Positions 1 to 8,008 are shown, numbered from the stretch's first letter. The stretch is 64,000 nt of DNA from Rubripirellula amarantea (GCF_007859865.1 NZ_SJPI01000002.1:186001-250000); one strand, 5' to 3'. The notes: a model not told the origin generated them from the letters alone. Translations and numbers: made by a program.

Positions 1-1347
1 GGTCGTACTCGTTTGTTATTAGCGATTGCCTTTGTGTCGCTGCTAGGTGGTTGCGCACGTTCGGTGGCCACCATTGCCGATGCAAGAATGGCGTTCGCCA
101 GCGGTGACTTACCGACGGCCCAAGCGACCTTGGAACCCATTGCAAAAAAGCGAGGCCGCAACCGCGATGCAGCTTCGCTGGACTTGGCCATGGTGAAGCT
201 CGCCGCCGGGGAAGTTCACTCAGCCGAACAAACGCTGCGTGAACTGCGCGATCGATTTGACCAGGCACCTAAATTGTCGTTGGCTCACGACGCGGCATCC
301 ACGATGACTGACGACAATACCCGCGTCTTTCGTCCGGCGTCACACGAAGAAGTCATGATTCGTGCGATGTTGTCCATCTGCTCGCTCGCTCGTGATGGAA
401 CCGATGCCGAGGCGTACGCACTGCAAGCGACCACCAAACAGGATCAGCTTCGAGTCGAGGCCGAAGCGCGGGGCATCCCGTTAGCCGCAAACCACTTCCA
501 ACCGATCGCGCTTGCGCCGTATCTGCGCGGCGTGTTACGCGAAGCGACTCACCACGACTACGACGATGCTGCCAAGGCCTACCAACTCGTCAGTGCCGTG
601 CAGCCTCAGTTTGCACCCGCGGGTGAAGATATCGAGCGGGCCACCACGGGCGCGCACTCTGCACCGGGGCATGGCGTGCTTTACGTCATCGCATGCGTCG
701 GAGAAGGCCCGCGGCTCGAAGAAACCACGGCGCCGACGACTTCCGCCGCGCTATCAATTGCCTCGGTGGTGTTGAACGCTCAAACCAACCAAGGATCGGG
801 AAACGGCGACCAAGAAAATGGTCCAGTGTTGCCCAACATTGCGCAAGTCAAGGTTCCGCGGGTGGTGGTTCCGCCAAGCAATCTTGCTGCCATCAACGTG
901 AAAGCTAGCGGCGCAGAGTTTGGCGTCACTCAAACGCTGACCGACGTCGGGCAGCTAGCGATCTCGCAAAACGAAGCGGAAATGCCTTGGACGATCGCTC
1001 GCGCCGTCACTCGCCGAGTTGTGAAAGAAACAACCGTCGCCAAAGTAACCGATTCAATTGGTCTTGATGGCAGTTTGGGATCACTGTTTCACTTTGCCGC
1101 CGCCAGCGCATGGTCGGGTGTCGAAAAGGCGGACACGCGTTGTTGGGGGCTATTGCCTCGCGAGATTCAAGTTCTGCGTTGCGAGTTGCCCGAGGGGAAT
1201 CATCCTGTGGAACTGCAAGCGGTTAACTTTCACGGCATCGTCAGCGGCATGCCGCGAATCGAAAACGTCACGATGGTAAACGGACGCAATACTTACTTGA
1301 TCGTAATCGCACCTCGAAATGCGATTTATGTGGTCCGATCGCAGTAG
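1..1347 (+). CDS. Lipoprotein of unknown function, 5' end outside window
   Basis: The reading frame is open from base 1 to a TAG at 1345-1347. It reads as the hydrophobic core and lipobox of a type II signal peptide (LLGGC, Cys codon near 52), so the protein should be lipid-anchored and exported. The first visible codons encode Gly-Arg-Thr-Arg ahead of the Leu run, which suits the positively charged n-region, so the true start probably lies upstream; a TTG at 13 is the alternative. After the lipobox comes an Ala-rich helical part resembling tetratricopeptide-like repeats (about residues 15-210), then a beta-rich C-terminal half. The build recalls the COG3014-type lipoproteins, but I assign no function. 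It is convergent with trpD. Confidence 0.7.
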   Translation, partial: GRTRLLLAIAFVSLLGGCARSVATIADARMAFASGDLPTAQATLEPIAKKRGRNRDAASLDLAMVKLAAGEVHSAEQTLRELRDRFDQAPKLSLAHDAASTMTDDNTRVFRPASHEEVMIRAMLSICSLARDGTDAEAYALQATTKQDQLRVEAEARGIPLAANHFQPIALAPYLRGVLREATHHDYDDAAKAYQLVSAVQPQFAPAGEDIERATTGAHSAPGHGVLYVIACVGEGPRLEETTAPTTSAALSIASVVLNAQTNQGSGNGDQENGPVLPNIAQVKVPRVVVPPSNLAAINVKASGAEFGVTQTLTDVGQLAISQNEAEMPWTIARAVTRRVVKETTVAKVTDSIGLDGSLGSLFHFAAASAWSGVEKADTRCWGLLPREIQVLRCELPEGNHPVELQAVNFHGIVSGMPRIENVTMVNGRNTYLIVIAPRNAIYVVRSQ

Positions 1348-1369
1348 CCGATGGCCAACCCAGTTCAGC

Positions 1370-1425
1370 GATTGTGGGCCTTCGATTGTGGGCCTTCAAT
1401 TGTGCGACTTCGAAAGTGGGCCAGC
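1370..1425. repeat. 14-bp tandem repeat, 4 units
   Basis: Four consecutive 14-bp units (consensus GATTGTGGGCCTTC) fill the gap between the convergent lipoprotein gene and trpD. Units 1 and 2 are identical; 3 and 4 are degenerate. No hairpin terminator is evident here. Confidence 0.85.
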
Positions 1426-1475
1426 AAAGTGCTCAATTGAGTCGAACAGCTTTGCCGCAGGGTGAGGACTTAGCC

Positions 1476-2489
1476 TTATGACCGAAGCGCTTCAAGCTTC
1501 GCCAATGCTTGCCCGCCATCGATTGCCTCGGCCGCCATCGTCACTCCTTGCGCGACATCCGAAACTTTGCCCACCAATAAAAGCGCCGTGGCGGTTCCCG
1601 CTAGCACTGTGTCACGGCATGGACTCGGTTGGCCCGCAAAGATGCTTTCGATGATAGCGGCACTTTCGGTAGGGTCGGCCGCAGCGAGGGATTGAGCATC
1701 GACCGAGGGCAGTCCGAAATCGTCAGCGGTAAAGGCGTGAGTCTTGGACTGGTCACCGCCGACTTCAATGATGTTGGCGGTACCCGCCAGCGATACCTCG
1801 TCCTGGCCATCGGAGGAATGAACGACGAATGATCGGATCGTTCCCAATTGGCTGATCGCGCTGGCGACTTTGTTTTGCGCGTCGACACTCGATGTGCCCA
1901 ACAATTGATGCGTCGCACCGGCCGGATTGCATAGCGGGCCTAGCAGATTGAACAGCGTCTTCACGCCAAGTTTGCGTCGGACGCCAACGACGTGTCGCAT
2001 TGCGGGGTGCAACTTGGCTGCAAAGCAAAAGCAGATTCCGATCGAATCCAACCGCTCGGCGACTCCTTCGGCGTCGGATTCAATCTTTACCCCAAGCACT
2101 TCCAAGACATCGGCTGACCCCGTCAAGCTGGTCGCCTTGCGGTTGCCATGTTTCGCCACCGCGACTCCGCAAGCCGCCGCGACGATCGCCACCGCGGTGC
2201 TGATGTTGAACGTTCCACTGCCGCTGCCGCCGGTGCCGCAAGTATCCAACAGCACTTCGTGATGGTGAGGGATACGAGTCATGTGGCGGCGCATCGCCTG
2301 GGAAGCGCCGACGAGTTCGCTAACCGATTCGCCTTTGTCCTTGAGTGCCAACAGCAGCGCAGCGATATCGTCGTCACTGGCCTCGCCACGTAGCATCGTA
2401 TCTATCAGTTCGCTGGTTTGTTCGACAGACAAATCGGCCCCCGACTGAGCCTGATGGGCAGCGACGGCGAAAAGGTTCGGAGAGGTCAT
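1476..2489 (-). CDS. trpD: Anthranilate phosphoribosyltransferase TrpD
   Basis: TrpD transfers the phosphoribosyl group of PRPP to anthranilate, the second step of tryptophan synthesis in the cytoplasm. At 337 residues it has the normal family length. The PRPP-binding glycine motif DTCGTGGSGSGTFNIST is at about 82-98, KHGNRKATSLTGSADVLEVLG follows near 115-135 (one stretch of the family signature), and the anthranilate-site stretch with FNLLGPLCNPAG lies near 181-192. The ATG at 2489 gives the usual N-terminal helical domain. No other trp gene is adjacent. Its first 69 codons have a second, truncated copy at 4291-4498 with mosaic identity, so the 5' end of this gene may be recombinant. Confidence 0.95.
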   Translation of the reverse strand: MTSPNLFAVAAHQAQSGADLSVEQTSELIDTMLRGEASDDDIAALLLALKDKGESVSELVGASQAMRRHMTRIPHHHEVLLDTCGTGGSGSGTFNISTAVAIVAAACGVAVAKHGNRKATSLTGSADVLEVLGVKIESDAEGVAERLDSIGICFCFAAKLHPAMRHVVGVRRKLGVKTLFNLLGPLCNPAGATHQLLGTSSVDAQNKVASAISQLGTIRSFVVHSSDGQDEVSLAGTANIIEVGGDQSKTHAFTADDFGLPSVDAQSLAAADPTESAAIIESIFAGQPSPCRDTVLAGTATALLLVGKVSDVAQGVTMAAEAIDGGQALAKLEALRS

Positions 2490-2510
2490 GAGTCAATGCA
2501 AAAGAGGAAA

Positions 2511-2593
2511 CGTAGAACGGAATCCATTACGTTATACGGGGATGGAAGTGTAGTGACGAGTGAGTGCAGCAAACGGAATGAATTTCGTTCTAC
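2511..2593. repeat. Inverted pair of GTAG-headed palindromes (second REP-like type)
   Basis: Two imperfect palindromes face each other just upstream of trpD. The first (2511-2538) begins with GTAG followed by AACGGAAT, then a mirrored arm with a few mismatches. The second (2572-2593) is the same element on the minus strand, ending in CTAC on the plus strand. A third copy with a perfect 6-bp stem is at 56658-56677. The GTAGAAC head is shared with the repeats flanking the transposase, but the stem differs. A REP-like identity is inference from this structure. Confidence 0.6.
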
Positions 2594-2740
2594 GGGCCTG
2601 TGTCAGCATGAGGCTCCCTGAATGGTGCCACCCAACATGCAGAGTCGCTGTCATGCCATCCATTCTCTGCGACGTTCGATTGAACGGAAAGTGCATGGCA
2701 CCAAATGTTCCATTTGGGTTCGGGCTCTGCCGGGCGGTCA

Positions 2741-2884
2741 CCAAACGATTGGGACAATCGTTCTACATTGGGACGGTAGAACAACTGTCCCAGTTGTTTG
2801 GGATGGGTAGTGTTGGGGATCTGGCCAAACGATTGGGACAATCGTTCTACTCTGGGATGGTAAGACAACTGTCCCAGTTGTTTG
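2741..2884. repeat. Left REP/BIME cluster, two inverted REP pairs
   Basis: Two inverted pairs lie 84 bp apart. Each REP is a GTAG tetranucleotide followed by a perfect 7-bp stem with loop GTCCC (AACAACTGTCCCAGTTGTT at 2780-2798; minus-strand partner with stem AACGATT at 2744-2766). The second pair occupies 2828-2850 and 2860-2882; its plus-strand head is altered from GTAGA to GTAAG. In a pair, the loops read GGGAC and GTCCC on one strand, so they are complementary. A further fragment CCAAACGAT lies near 2908. This GTAG-plus-hairpin layout is the known signature of REPs recognised by RAYT transposases. Confidence 0.9.
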
Positions 2885-2930
2885 GGATGGGATGTATTTG
2901 GTGGTTCCCAAACGATCAGTGGCCCGACGT

Positions 2931-3638
2931 TCAATCTCGTTGCCAATACAGGAATTCGTTTTCGCGAAGCTTGGCTTTCTTCGGATTCTCCGAGATGTAG
3001 CCTTGCAAGTACGCGAACTGCCGATCACTGCGGATGATGTGATCAAACGGTTCCGGTTGCCAGATGGCCCCCGATTCTTCACGCAAACGATTGATGTTCC
3101 TCGCTGAAAATCGCATCCAGCTTTGGCCGACGACCGACAAGTCAAAACCAGTCCGAAATTGAACGATCGCGTGAGCGTGATTGGGCATGATGACGAATCG
3201 GTCCAAATCATATCGCTGGCCATCGAAATGCAGGATCGTTTGGGCGACTTCGGCGGCCAGTTTTGGATCACGAAACGGGCAACGTCCGTGACACTCATCG
3301 AGCGAACGATTAAAGACTCGATCGCTCAGCCGTTTGAACTCGATCGACTGAGTGGGATCGAGTTGCCTCATCATCTGGTCATGGTCGGGAAACCTACCAT
3401 GCACGACGCTGGCCGCGAGTGCGATAGGCAACCCTGATTGAGTCAACCAAGCTTCGAGTTCGCGCTGCCATTGCAGGATGACTTCCTTGGGCATCGAGTC
3501 GATGGTGCGAAAGGTGACAAAGATGGCTGCTCCCGGCTGAAACCAGTGAGGCAGATTACGCTCACTGACGAACAGTTCTGCCGACCGATCTAGCGGATTG
3601 AACGTAACGGCTGTCCGGAGCTTTGGTTTCGGATCCAT
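2931..3638 (-). CDS. REP-associated tyrosine transposase (RAYT, Y1 family)
   Basis: A single-strand DNA transposase of the Y1 TnpA_REP group, 235 residues from the ATG at 3638. The frame is open further upstream, but that stretch only reads through the REP repeats, so I reject the longer start. The HUH metal-binding motif is H154-A-H156 in MPNHAHAIVQF. The candidate catalytic tyrosine is Y214 in GYISENPKKAKL, preceded by WQPEPFDHIIRSD, all typical of RAYTs. These enzymes act on REP hairpins with a GTAG foot and are usually single-copy and flanked by their REPs, exactly as here: paired GTAG hairpins sit on both sides. Excision or replication of REPs by this protein is expected from the family but not shown by the sequence. 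Confidence 0.93.
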   Translation of the reverse strand: MDPKPKLRTAVTFNPLDRSAELFVSERNLPHWFQPGAAIFVTFRTIDSMPKEVILQWQRELEAWLTQSGLPIALAASVVHGRFPDHDQMMRQLDPTQSIEFKRLSDRVFNRSLDECHGRCPFRDPKLAAEVAQTILHFDGQRYDLDRFVIMPNHAHAIVQFRTGFDLSVVGQSWMRFSARNINRLREESGAIWQPEPFDHIIRSDRQFAYLQGYISENPKKAKLRENEFLYWQRD

Positions 3639-3684
3639 AGCAGGATTGTAAATAGGTGCCGTGGACTGTGTTGGGGGGATCCGA

Positions 3685-3829
3685 TCAAACGATTGGGACA
3701 ATCGTCTTACCCTGGGATAGTAGAGCAACTGTCCCAGTTGTTTGGTGTCGGATGTGTTGGGGATCTGACCAAACGATTGGGACAATCGTTTTACTCTGGG
3801 ATAGTAGAACAACTGTCTCAGTTGTTTGG
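3685..3829. repeat. Right REP/BIME cluster, two inverted REP pairs
   Basis: Same arrangement and same 84-bp period as the left cluster and in the same orientation. Pairs: 3688-3710 (minus, head GTAAG) with 3720-3742 (plus, GTAG head, 7-nt arms AGCAACT/AGTTGTT with an outer G-T wobble); 3772-3794 (minus, head GTAAA) with 3804-3826 (plus, GTAG head, loop changed to GTCTC). The linker between pairs (GTTGGGGATCTGRCCA) is shared with the left cluster, which shows that duplication involved the whole 84-bp block. Head and loop changes suggest decay of some copies. Confidence 0.9.
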
Positions 3830-3928
3830 GTTTGGATGTGCCGAGTGTTGGCAAAAGGTAAGTGTTCGGTGGGGGGATGAATTGGGTGGCGATAGCTTGG
3901 CGAGTTTTCTTGAACCCAGGAGGTCAAC

Positions 3929-4173
3929 ATGCTGCCGTCCCCTCGTCAGGTTTGGGCCGAGCGATTGAATCGCGATCGCGCCAGTCCACAGACCGTCAAG
4001 GCGTTTTACCAAGCCGAGAACGTCTTGGTGCCCCAATTTCGAAGAAGCTCGTCGAAGCGGAGGTCGCTGCCTCGCCCGCGTATCTCTCGGTCAACCTTGT
4101 CGCGCAGCCAAGTGATGATCTCGGCCTGGTGCTGCACGGCGGAGCGACCCTCAAGCTCAGCAGGGAAACTTAG
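3929..4173 (+). pseudogene. Frameshifted remnant of IS66-family orf1 (TnpA-like)
   Basis: A strong Shine-Dalgarno AGGAGG (3918-3923) precedes an ATG at 3929. The first about 37 codons read like the N-terminus of the small IS66 accessory protein (VWAERLNRDRASPQTVKAF, then a motif corresponding to EGVSVPSFYQW). At about 4040 the match continues in another frame, KKLVEAEVAASPAYLSVNL and then LGLVLHGGATLKL, to a TAG at 4173. About two codons' worth around the expected YQWRR are lost. The family call rests on my recognition of the pattern and is tentative; no transposase or terminal repeats remain nearby. Confidence 0.5.
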
Positions 4174-4290
4174 GTGCGCACGTTAATTACCTCCGCCTCC
4201 TTTATCGCGTCCTTAATCAATTTCGTGAACGAAATGGACGCACACGAGTGCCCCGATGCCTTGCGTGCCATCCACCATGCGACGGGGCGA

Positions 4291-4498
4291 TATGGCGACG
4301 CATCGCTTGGGAAGCGCCGACGAGTTCGCTAACCGATTCGCCTTTGTCCTTGAGTGCCAACAGCAGCGCAGCGATATCGTCGTCACTGGCCTCGCCACGC
4401 AGCATTGTATCTATCAGTTCGCTGGTTTGAGCCACGGACAGGTCGTTTCCCTTTCGGGCTTGCTGTGTCGCAATCGCGAACAGGTTGGGTGAGTTCAT
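4291..4498 (-). pseudogene. Truncated duplicate of trpD 5' end
   Basis: Codons 1-69 of a trpD gene (start ATG at 4498) aligned in the same orientation as the intact copy 2 kb away. By eye, the inner about 145 bp differ from trpD at only about 4 positions, whereas the first 69 bp of coding sequence differ at about 26. After RRH the similarity stops abruptly and the frame runs into unrelated sequence. The fragment lacks the PRPP-binding motif and cannot be active. Together with trpD it brackets the RAYT/REP/IS66-remnant segment as a direct repeat. Confidence 0.9.
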
Positions 4499-4552
4499 AG
4501 TGGACAAGCGATGGTCCTAGCATGCGGGCGTGAGACGATTTACAATTTTGCG

Positions 4553-5494
4553 ATGAGCCGAAAGATAATCTTAGACTGTGATCCAGGCATCGACGATGCT
4601 GTGGCCCTTTGTATCGCATTGTTCGATCCCCGTGTCGATGTGCAGGCCATTACAGCAACGGCGGGGACGGTCGAGGCCGAAGTGGCTACCAAGAACGTCC
4701 ACGCGATCGTGGCTCACTTGGATCCGCCTCGCTACCCGCGGATTGGTATGGCGTCGCCGTGTGAGGACGCACCCGTGATGGGAAATAGCGAATTGCACGG
4801 CAGCACTGGGTTGGGGGAATTCGAGTTCGAGGGAGCTGATCGGCAGCACCAAACGCCCAGCGATAAGGTAATTGGCGAACTCGCTCATCAAAACCCAAAC
4901 CAAATCACGCTGGTTTGTCTTGGCCCGCTGACCAACTTGGCTCGGCTTTGTCGCAGGGACCCGATGGCCGTAGGGCTGCTCGATAAGGTCATTATCAGTG
5001 GCGGAGTCGTGCGAGCCCCCGGGAACGCCAGCGCCGTGGCAGAGCGGAACATGTACTTCGACCCCAAGTCGGCCGCCGAGGTATTTGCATCCGCGACAAC
5101 CAAATCCCTGGTGCCGCTCGATGTGACCGAGGCTGTTGGGTTCGGCGTCGATCTGCTTGAACAATTGCCTGACAAGTTCAGTCGCGCCGGCAGTCTGTTG
5201 CACAAGATGTTGCCGTACGCCTTTCGCGCCTACCATCAAAAGCTTGGCCGCGAATTGATACCGCTGTACGATCCCATCGCGCTGTTGTCAGTCTTGGAAC
5301 CGGACTTGTTTGAGTGGGAGCAGATCGCTGGCAAGGTCGAAACAAAAGGCGAATTGACCCGAGGTGCGACGCTATTTGATCAGCGTCTGCGTCGTGAATG
5401 GCCACTGAACATGGAAGTGGCCACGTCCATCGATCGCAACCAAGCCAAAGAGCAAATCGTGCGACTGATGAAGTTCGCGGGCCAGCAAACCTAG
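4553..5494 (+). CDS. Inosine/uridine-preferring nucleoside hydrolase
   Basis: Hydrolyses the N-glycosidic bond of ribonucleosides for purine/pyrimidine salvage. The calcium-binding N-terminal motif LDCDPGIDDAVAL is right after the start, and a conserved NMYFDPKSAAEVF stretch occurs near 180, followed by the PLDVTE region and YDPIALL near 240. From ATG 4553 the protein has 313 residues, normal for the family. An in-frame ATG at 4511 would add 14 residues unlike the family N-terminus. No signal peptide is visible, so it is cytoplasmic. Substrate preference cannot be read from the sequence. Confidence 0.92.
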   Translation: MSRKIILDCDPGIDDAVALCIALFDPRVDVQAITATAGTVEAEVATKNVHAIVAHLDPPRYPRIGMASPCEDAPVMGNSELHGSTGLGEFEFEGADRQHQTPSDKVIGELAHQNPNQITLVCLGPLTNLARLCRRDPMAVGLLDKVIISGGVVRAPGNASAVAERNMYFDPKSAAEVFASATTKSLVPLDVTEAVGFGVDLLEQLPDKFSRAGSLLHKMLPYAFRAYHQKLGRELIPLYDPIALLSVLEPDLFEWEQIAGKVETKGELTRGATLFDQRLRREWPLNMEVATSIDRNQAKEQIVRLMKFAGQQT

Positions 5495-5529
5495 ACGACG
5501 AACCCGAAAGCTAGGTTGAGTTCAATCGC

Positions 5530-5576
5530 GTTGGTGCGTCGAGTTGGTGCCTCGAGTTGGTGCCTCGAGTTGGGCG
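5530..5576. repeat. 13-bp tandem repeat between convergent genes
   Basis: Three full units (consensus GTTGGTGCCTCGA) and a partial fourth fill the short gap between the nucleoside hydrolase gene and the stop codon of the convergent gene at 5578. Confidence 0.85.
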
Positions 5577-5577
5577 A

Positions 5578-7005
5578 CTACTTGTAGTCCACCATCATTG
5601 TCCCATTGTCGGCCACATCGAAGAGTGGTCGGCAATATCGTCCGCAGCCCTTCGGTCCACCGGGTCGATAGGTCAGTCCCAACGAGATGTTCCAGGTTTC
5701 GTCTTGGAAGTCCCGATTAAGGTCAGCTTCAGCGGGGATCAAGAAGGTTGCCGACGAATTGAGCAACAGCTTTTGAGTGAGCGGCAGGTTCATCCCCGCA
5801 CCCAACAACGTGTCTTCTCGGTCGGTCCCACCGATGAACGCAGTCCAGTCACCGCTGCGGTTCAGCAATCGACGATAGAACACTCGGTATTGGTCGGTTG
5901 GTTCGATCGAGATGCTGCCCGCGAAAATCGTGTTGGTGGAATCTTGAACCGCCGTTGTCGATGTTGAATCGCTAAGGCCGGCCATGTATTGAACGCCGAA
6001 TACATGGCATCCGTTGGTCTTCCAGCTTACTTCGCCACGGATCTGCAACAGGTCAGCTTGGTACCACCAATCTTCGTTCAGGTAATCGAGCACCGCACCG
6101 TATTGCAAACCGTAATCCACGCGACGGAACAGTCCGGCCGTAACAAATACTTGTTGGCGACTTTCGTCAGTGAACTCTGATCCGTAAAGGCTGCTTTGAG
6201 TGGCTCGTAAACCAAGTTGGGCAGCCATGTCCCAACCGAACAATTTTTTCAATGAACGACCTTCGTTGAATCCTTCATAGAATCCAAAACTACCACTGCC
6301 GCTGCGAACATTTGGATTAGTCGAGCTGGTGTTTGCGTAGTTCAGCGGTCCTTTGAATCCCTGCACGCCGGCAAAGAAATCAAAACGGCACCATTGGACG
6401 CGAAGCATTGGTAGGAACAGCGGAATGCTTGAAACGTCGCAGCTACTGCAGGCATCGCACGAGCAATCACCCATGTGTTCCAAACCGCAGCTTGCTTCGA
6501 TTCCGCATCCGGGTTCCAACCCGCAACTCGCTTCGATGCCGCAGCCGGGTTCGACACCGCAACCGGGTTCGAAACCGCAGCTCGCTTCCAAGCCGCAACT
6601 TGGATCCATGAAAATTTGCTCGACACCGCATCCTGGTTCAGCTCCGCAGGCGGGGTCCATGTAGACGCCTTCCGCACCGCAGGTAACATCGCAATCGCAA
6701 CAGTCGCCGCAACCATTGGGGCAGCCATCGAAGAATCCGACTTGTTTGATTTGGTTTTTTAGCAAGGACCCGTCGAGGGGGGCCTCGGGCATTTCAGTCG
6801 GGATTCGACCGTGTGCTGCTTGAGCGACCATCGAACGCGAACGTTGTTTCACGGTCGTTTTGGTGGCTTGGTTTGTCCTGCGTAGGCTATTTTCAACTGA
6901 GCCGTCGGCAGCCCCACTGTTTACCGGTGGAACAGCGATTCCGAGCATGCAAAAGAAGATGGCGGTGGTTGCCCACCCTCGGAAGGTCGCGTTAGACGTT
7001 ATCAT
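5578..7005 (-). CDS. Secreted Cys-rich, barrel-like planctomycete protein (DUF6666-like)
   Basis: From ATG 7005 (475 residues) the protein starts with a signal-like hydrophobic segment (AIFFCMLGIAVPPV). A central Cys-rich block follows: a CxxxCGDCCDC cluster, nine hexapeptides of the form PGCGVE/ASCGLE (seven consecutive, encoded by 6478-6603), and another cluster CSCDACSSC. The C-terminal 280 residues are rich in alternating aromatic/hydrophobic strands (FDFFAGVQGFKG, GLQYGAVLDYLNEDWWYQADL), like an outer-membrane beta-barrel. I associate this layout with the planctomycete DUF6666 family; the function is unknown. A longer frame to 7116 exists but has no signal-like start and would nearly abut the divergent gene at 7118. 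Confidence 0.8.
   Translation of the reverse strand: MITSNATFRGWATTAIFFCMLGIAVPPVNSGAADGSVENSLRRTNQATKTTVKQRSRSMVAQAAHGRIPTEMPEAPLDGSLLKNQIKQVGFFDGCPNGCGDCCDCDVTCGAEGVYMDPACGAEPGCGVEQIFMDPSCGLEASCGFEPGCGVEPGCGIEASCGLEPGCGIEASCGLEHMGDCSCDACSSCDVSSIPLFLPMLRVQWCRFDFFAGVQGFKGPLNYANTSSTNPNVRSGSGSFGFYEGFNEGRSLKKLFGWDMAAQLGLRATQSSLYGSEFTDESRQQVFVTAGLFRRVDYGLQYGAVLDYLNEDWWYQADLLQIRGEVSWKTNGCHVFGVQYMAGLSDSTSTTAVQDSTNTIFAGSISIEPTDQYRVFYRRLLNRSGDWTAFIGGTDREDTLLGAGMNLPLTQKLLLNSSATFLIPAEADLNRDFQDETWNISLGLTYRPGGPKGCGRYCRPLFDVADNGTMMVDYK
6478..6603. repeat. 18-bp coding repeat for (P/A)(G/S)CG(V/I/L/F)E hexapeptides
   Basis: Seven consecutive 18-bp units inside the Cys-rich gene, each encoding one hexapeptide with a single Cys; two more diverged copies lie upstream in the same gene. 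The even spacing of Cys every six residues suggests ordered disulfides or metal binding (inference). Confidence 0.85.
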
Positions 7006-7117
7006 GGCGTTGCGATCGTGAAAGCGTTCGTTGAAAGCGATCCAGGTGCGAAACGAAAAAATCCTGCACTGATCGCCAGTTCTCTCATTCTTTCCATCGA
7101 CTCCTACGACCCGCAAA

Positions 7118-8008
7118 ATGAGTAAACCTTTCCTAATCGTTACATTTTTGCTGTTGGCAGTTTCACGTTTGTTTTGCGTCGCGTCGATCGCTCAAGAAAA
7201 CGCTGCGACATCAGACGAAGGGCAAAGCAAGAAGGCGGCCAATGAACCGGTCTATCCGCTCGCTTTGTGTTTAGATGGTGATTCGATCTACGTCGTTGAT
7301 CTCGACTTGCCCGGAGTATGGAAAGCCGGTGCAGAACGTCAGCTCTTCATTCGGGGATCAAAGTATCTGCGAAAGCCGCTCAACCGCCCTCGCTGCGTGA
7401 TCATGCACCCCGCGGGCGGAATCCTGGTCGCGGACTCGGCGACTCGCGATATCTATCACATCGCCGAGTCGTCCGACGAACCAATCGCCAACGACACGGT
7501 CGGTTTGACCGAAGGGCATATTGGGATTCCGATGGCGATGGCAATTTCCGCTGATAAGAAAACGCTGTACGTCGGCGATGCCGAAAAGCGGGCGACCTTT
7601 AAGTTGCCTATCGATGGTGGTAGTCCCGAATTGGTTGCACGTGTGAACGCTCGAGGTTTTGCCTGGGCGGATGACAATACCTTGCTTGCGGTCACTCCGG
7701 ATGCCAACGCCGTTGTGAAGATCAATGTGGAAACCGGCGAAGCTACGCCGCTGATTACCGAACGACCCTACCAGTATCCCAATGGAATCGTGTGGTCAGG
7801 CGATGAAGGTTACGTGACCGACGGTTACGGAAAAGCAATCTGGAAGTTCTCTCTCGATGGCAAAACCGAGAAGTGGCATGAAGGCGAGCCCCTGGTCGGT
7901 CCCGTTGGCATCGCCATCAGTGACGATTCGTTGTTCGTTGCTGATCCGAAACAAAAACAGATCTATCAGTTCGACCGTAAAAGCAAAGAAGCGAAAGAGC
8001 GATTCTAA
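7118..8008 (+). CDS. Exported NHL/SMP-30-like beta-propeller protein
   Basis: A 296-residue protein with an N-terminal signal peptide (FLIVTFLLLAVSRLFCVASIAQ, cleavage likely near 25) and then repeated blades of the type YPLALCLDGDSIYVVDLDLPG, GGILVADSATRDIYHI, KKTLYVGDAEKRATFKL, GIAISDDSLFVADPKQKQIYQF. This is the pattern of NHL/SMP-30 gluconolactonase-like propellers. No catalytic metal site can be assigned with confidence, so it may be a binding or scaffold protein in the periplasm. It is divergent from the Cys-rich gene. Confidence 0.75.
   Translation: MSKPFLIVTFLLLAVSRLFCVASIAQENAATSDEGQSKKAANEPVYPLALCLDGDSIYVVDLDLPGVWKAGAERQLFIRGSKYLRKPLNRPRCVIMHPAGGILVADSATRDIYHIAESSDEPIANDTVGLTEGHIGIPMAMAISADKKTLYVGDAEKRATFKLPIDGGSPELVARVNARGFAWADDNTLLAVTPDANAVVKINVETGEATPLITERPYQYPNGIVWSGDEGYVTDGYGKAIWKFSLDGKTEKWHEGEPLVGPVGIAISDDSLFVADPKQKQIYQFDRKSKEAKERF

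Noticed and set aside
2560-3298. Several frames over the REP repeats and the transposase on both strands
   Set aside because: They read through palindromic repeats (LSQLFGM / SQSFGQ motifs) and antisense to the transposase.
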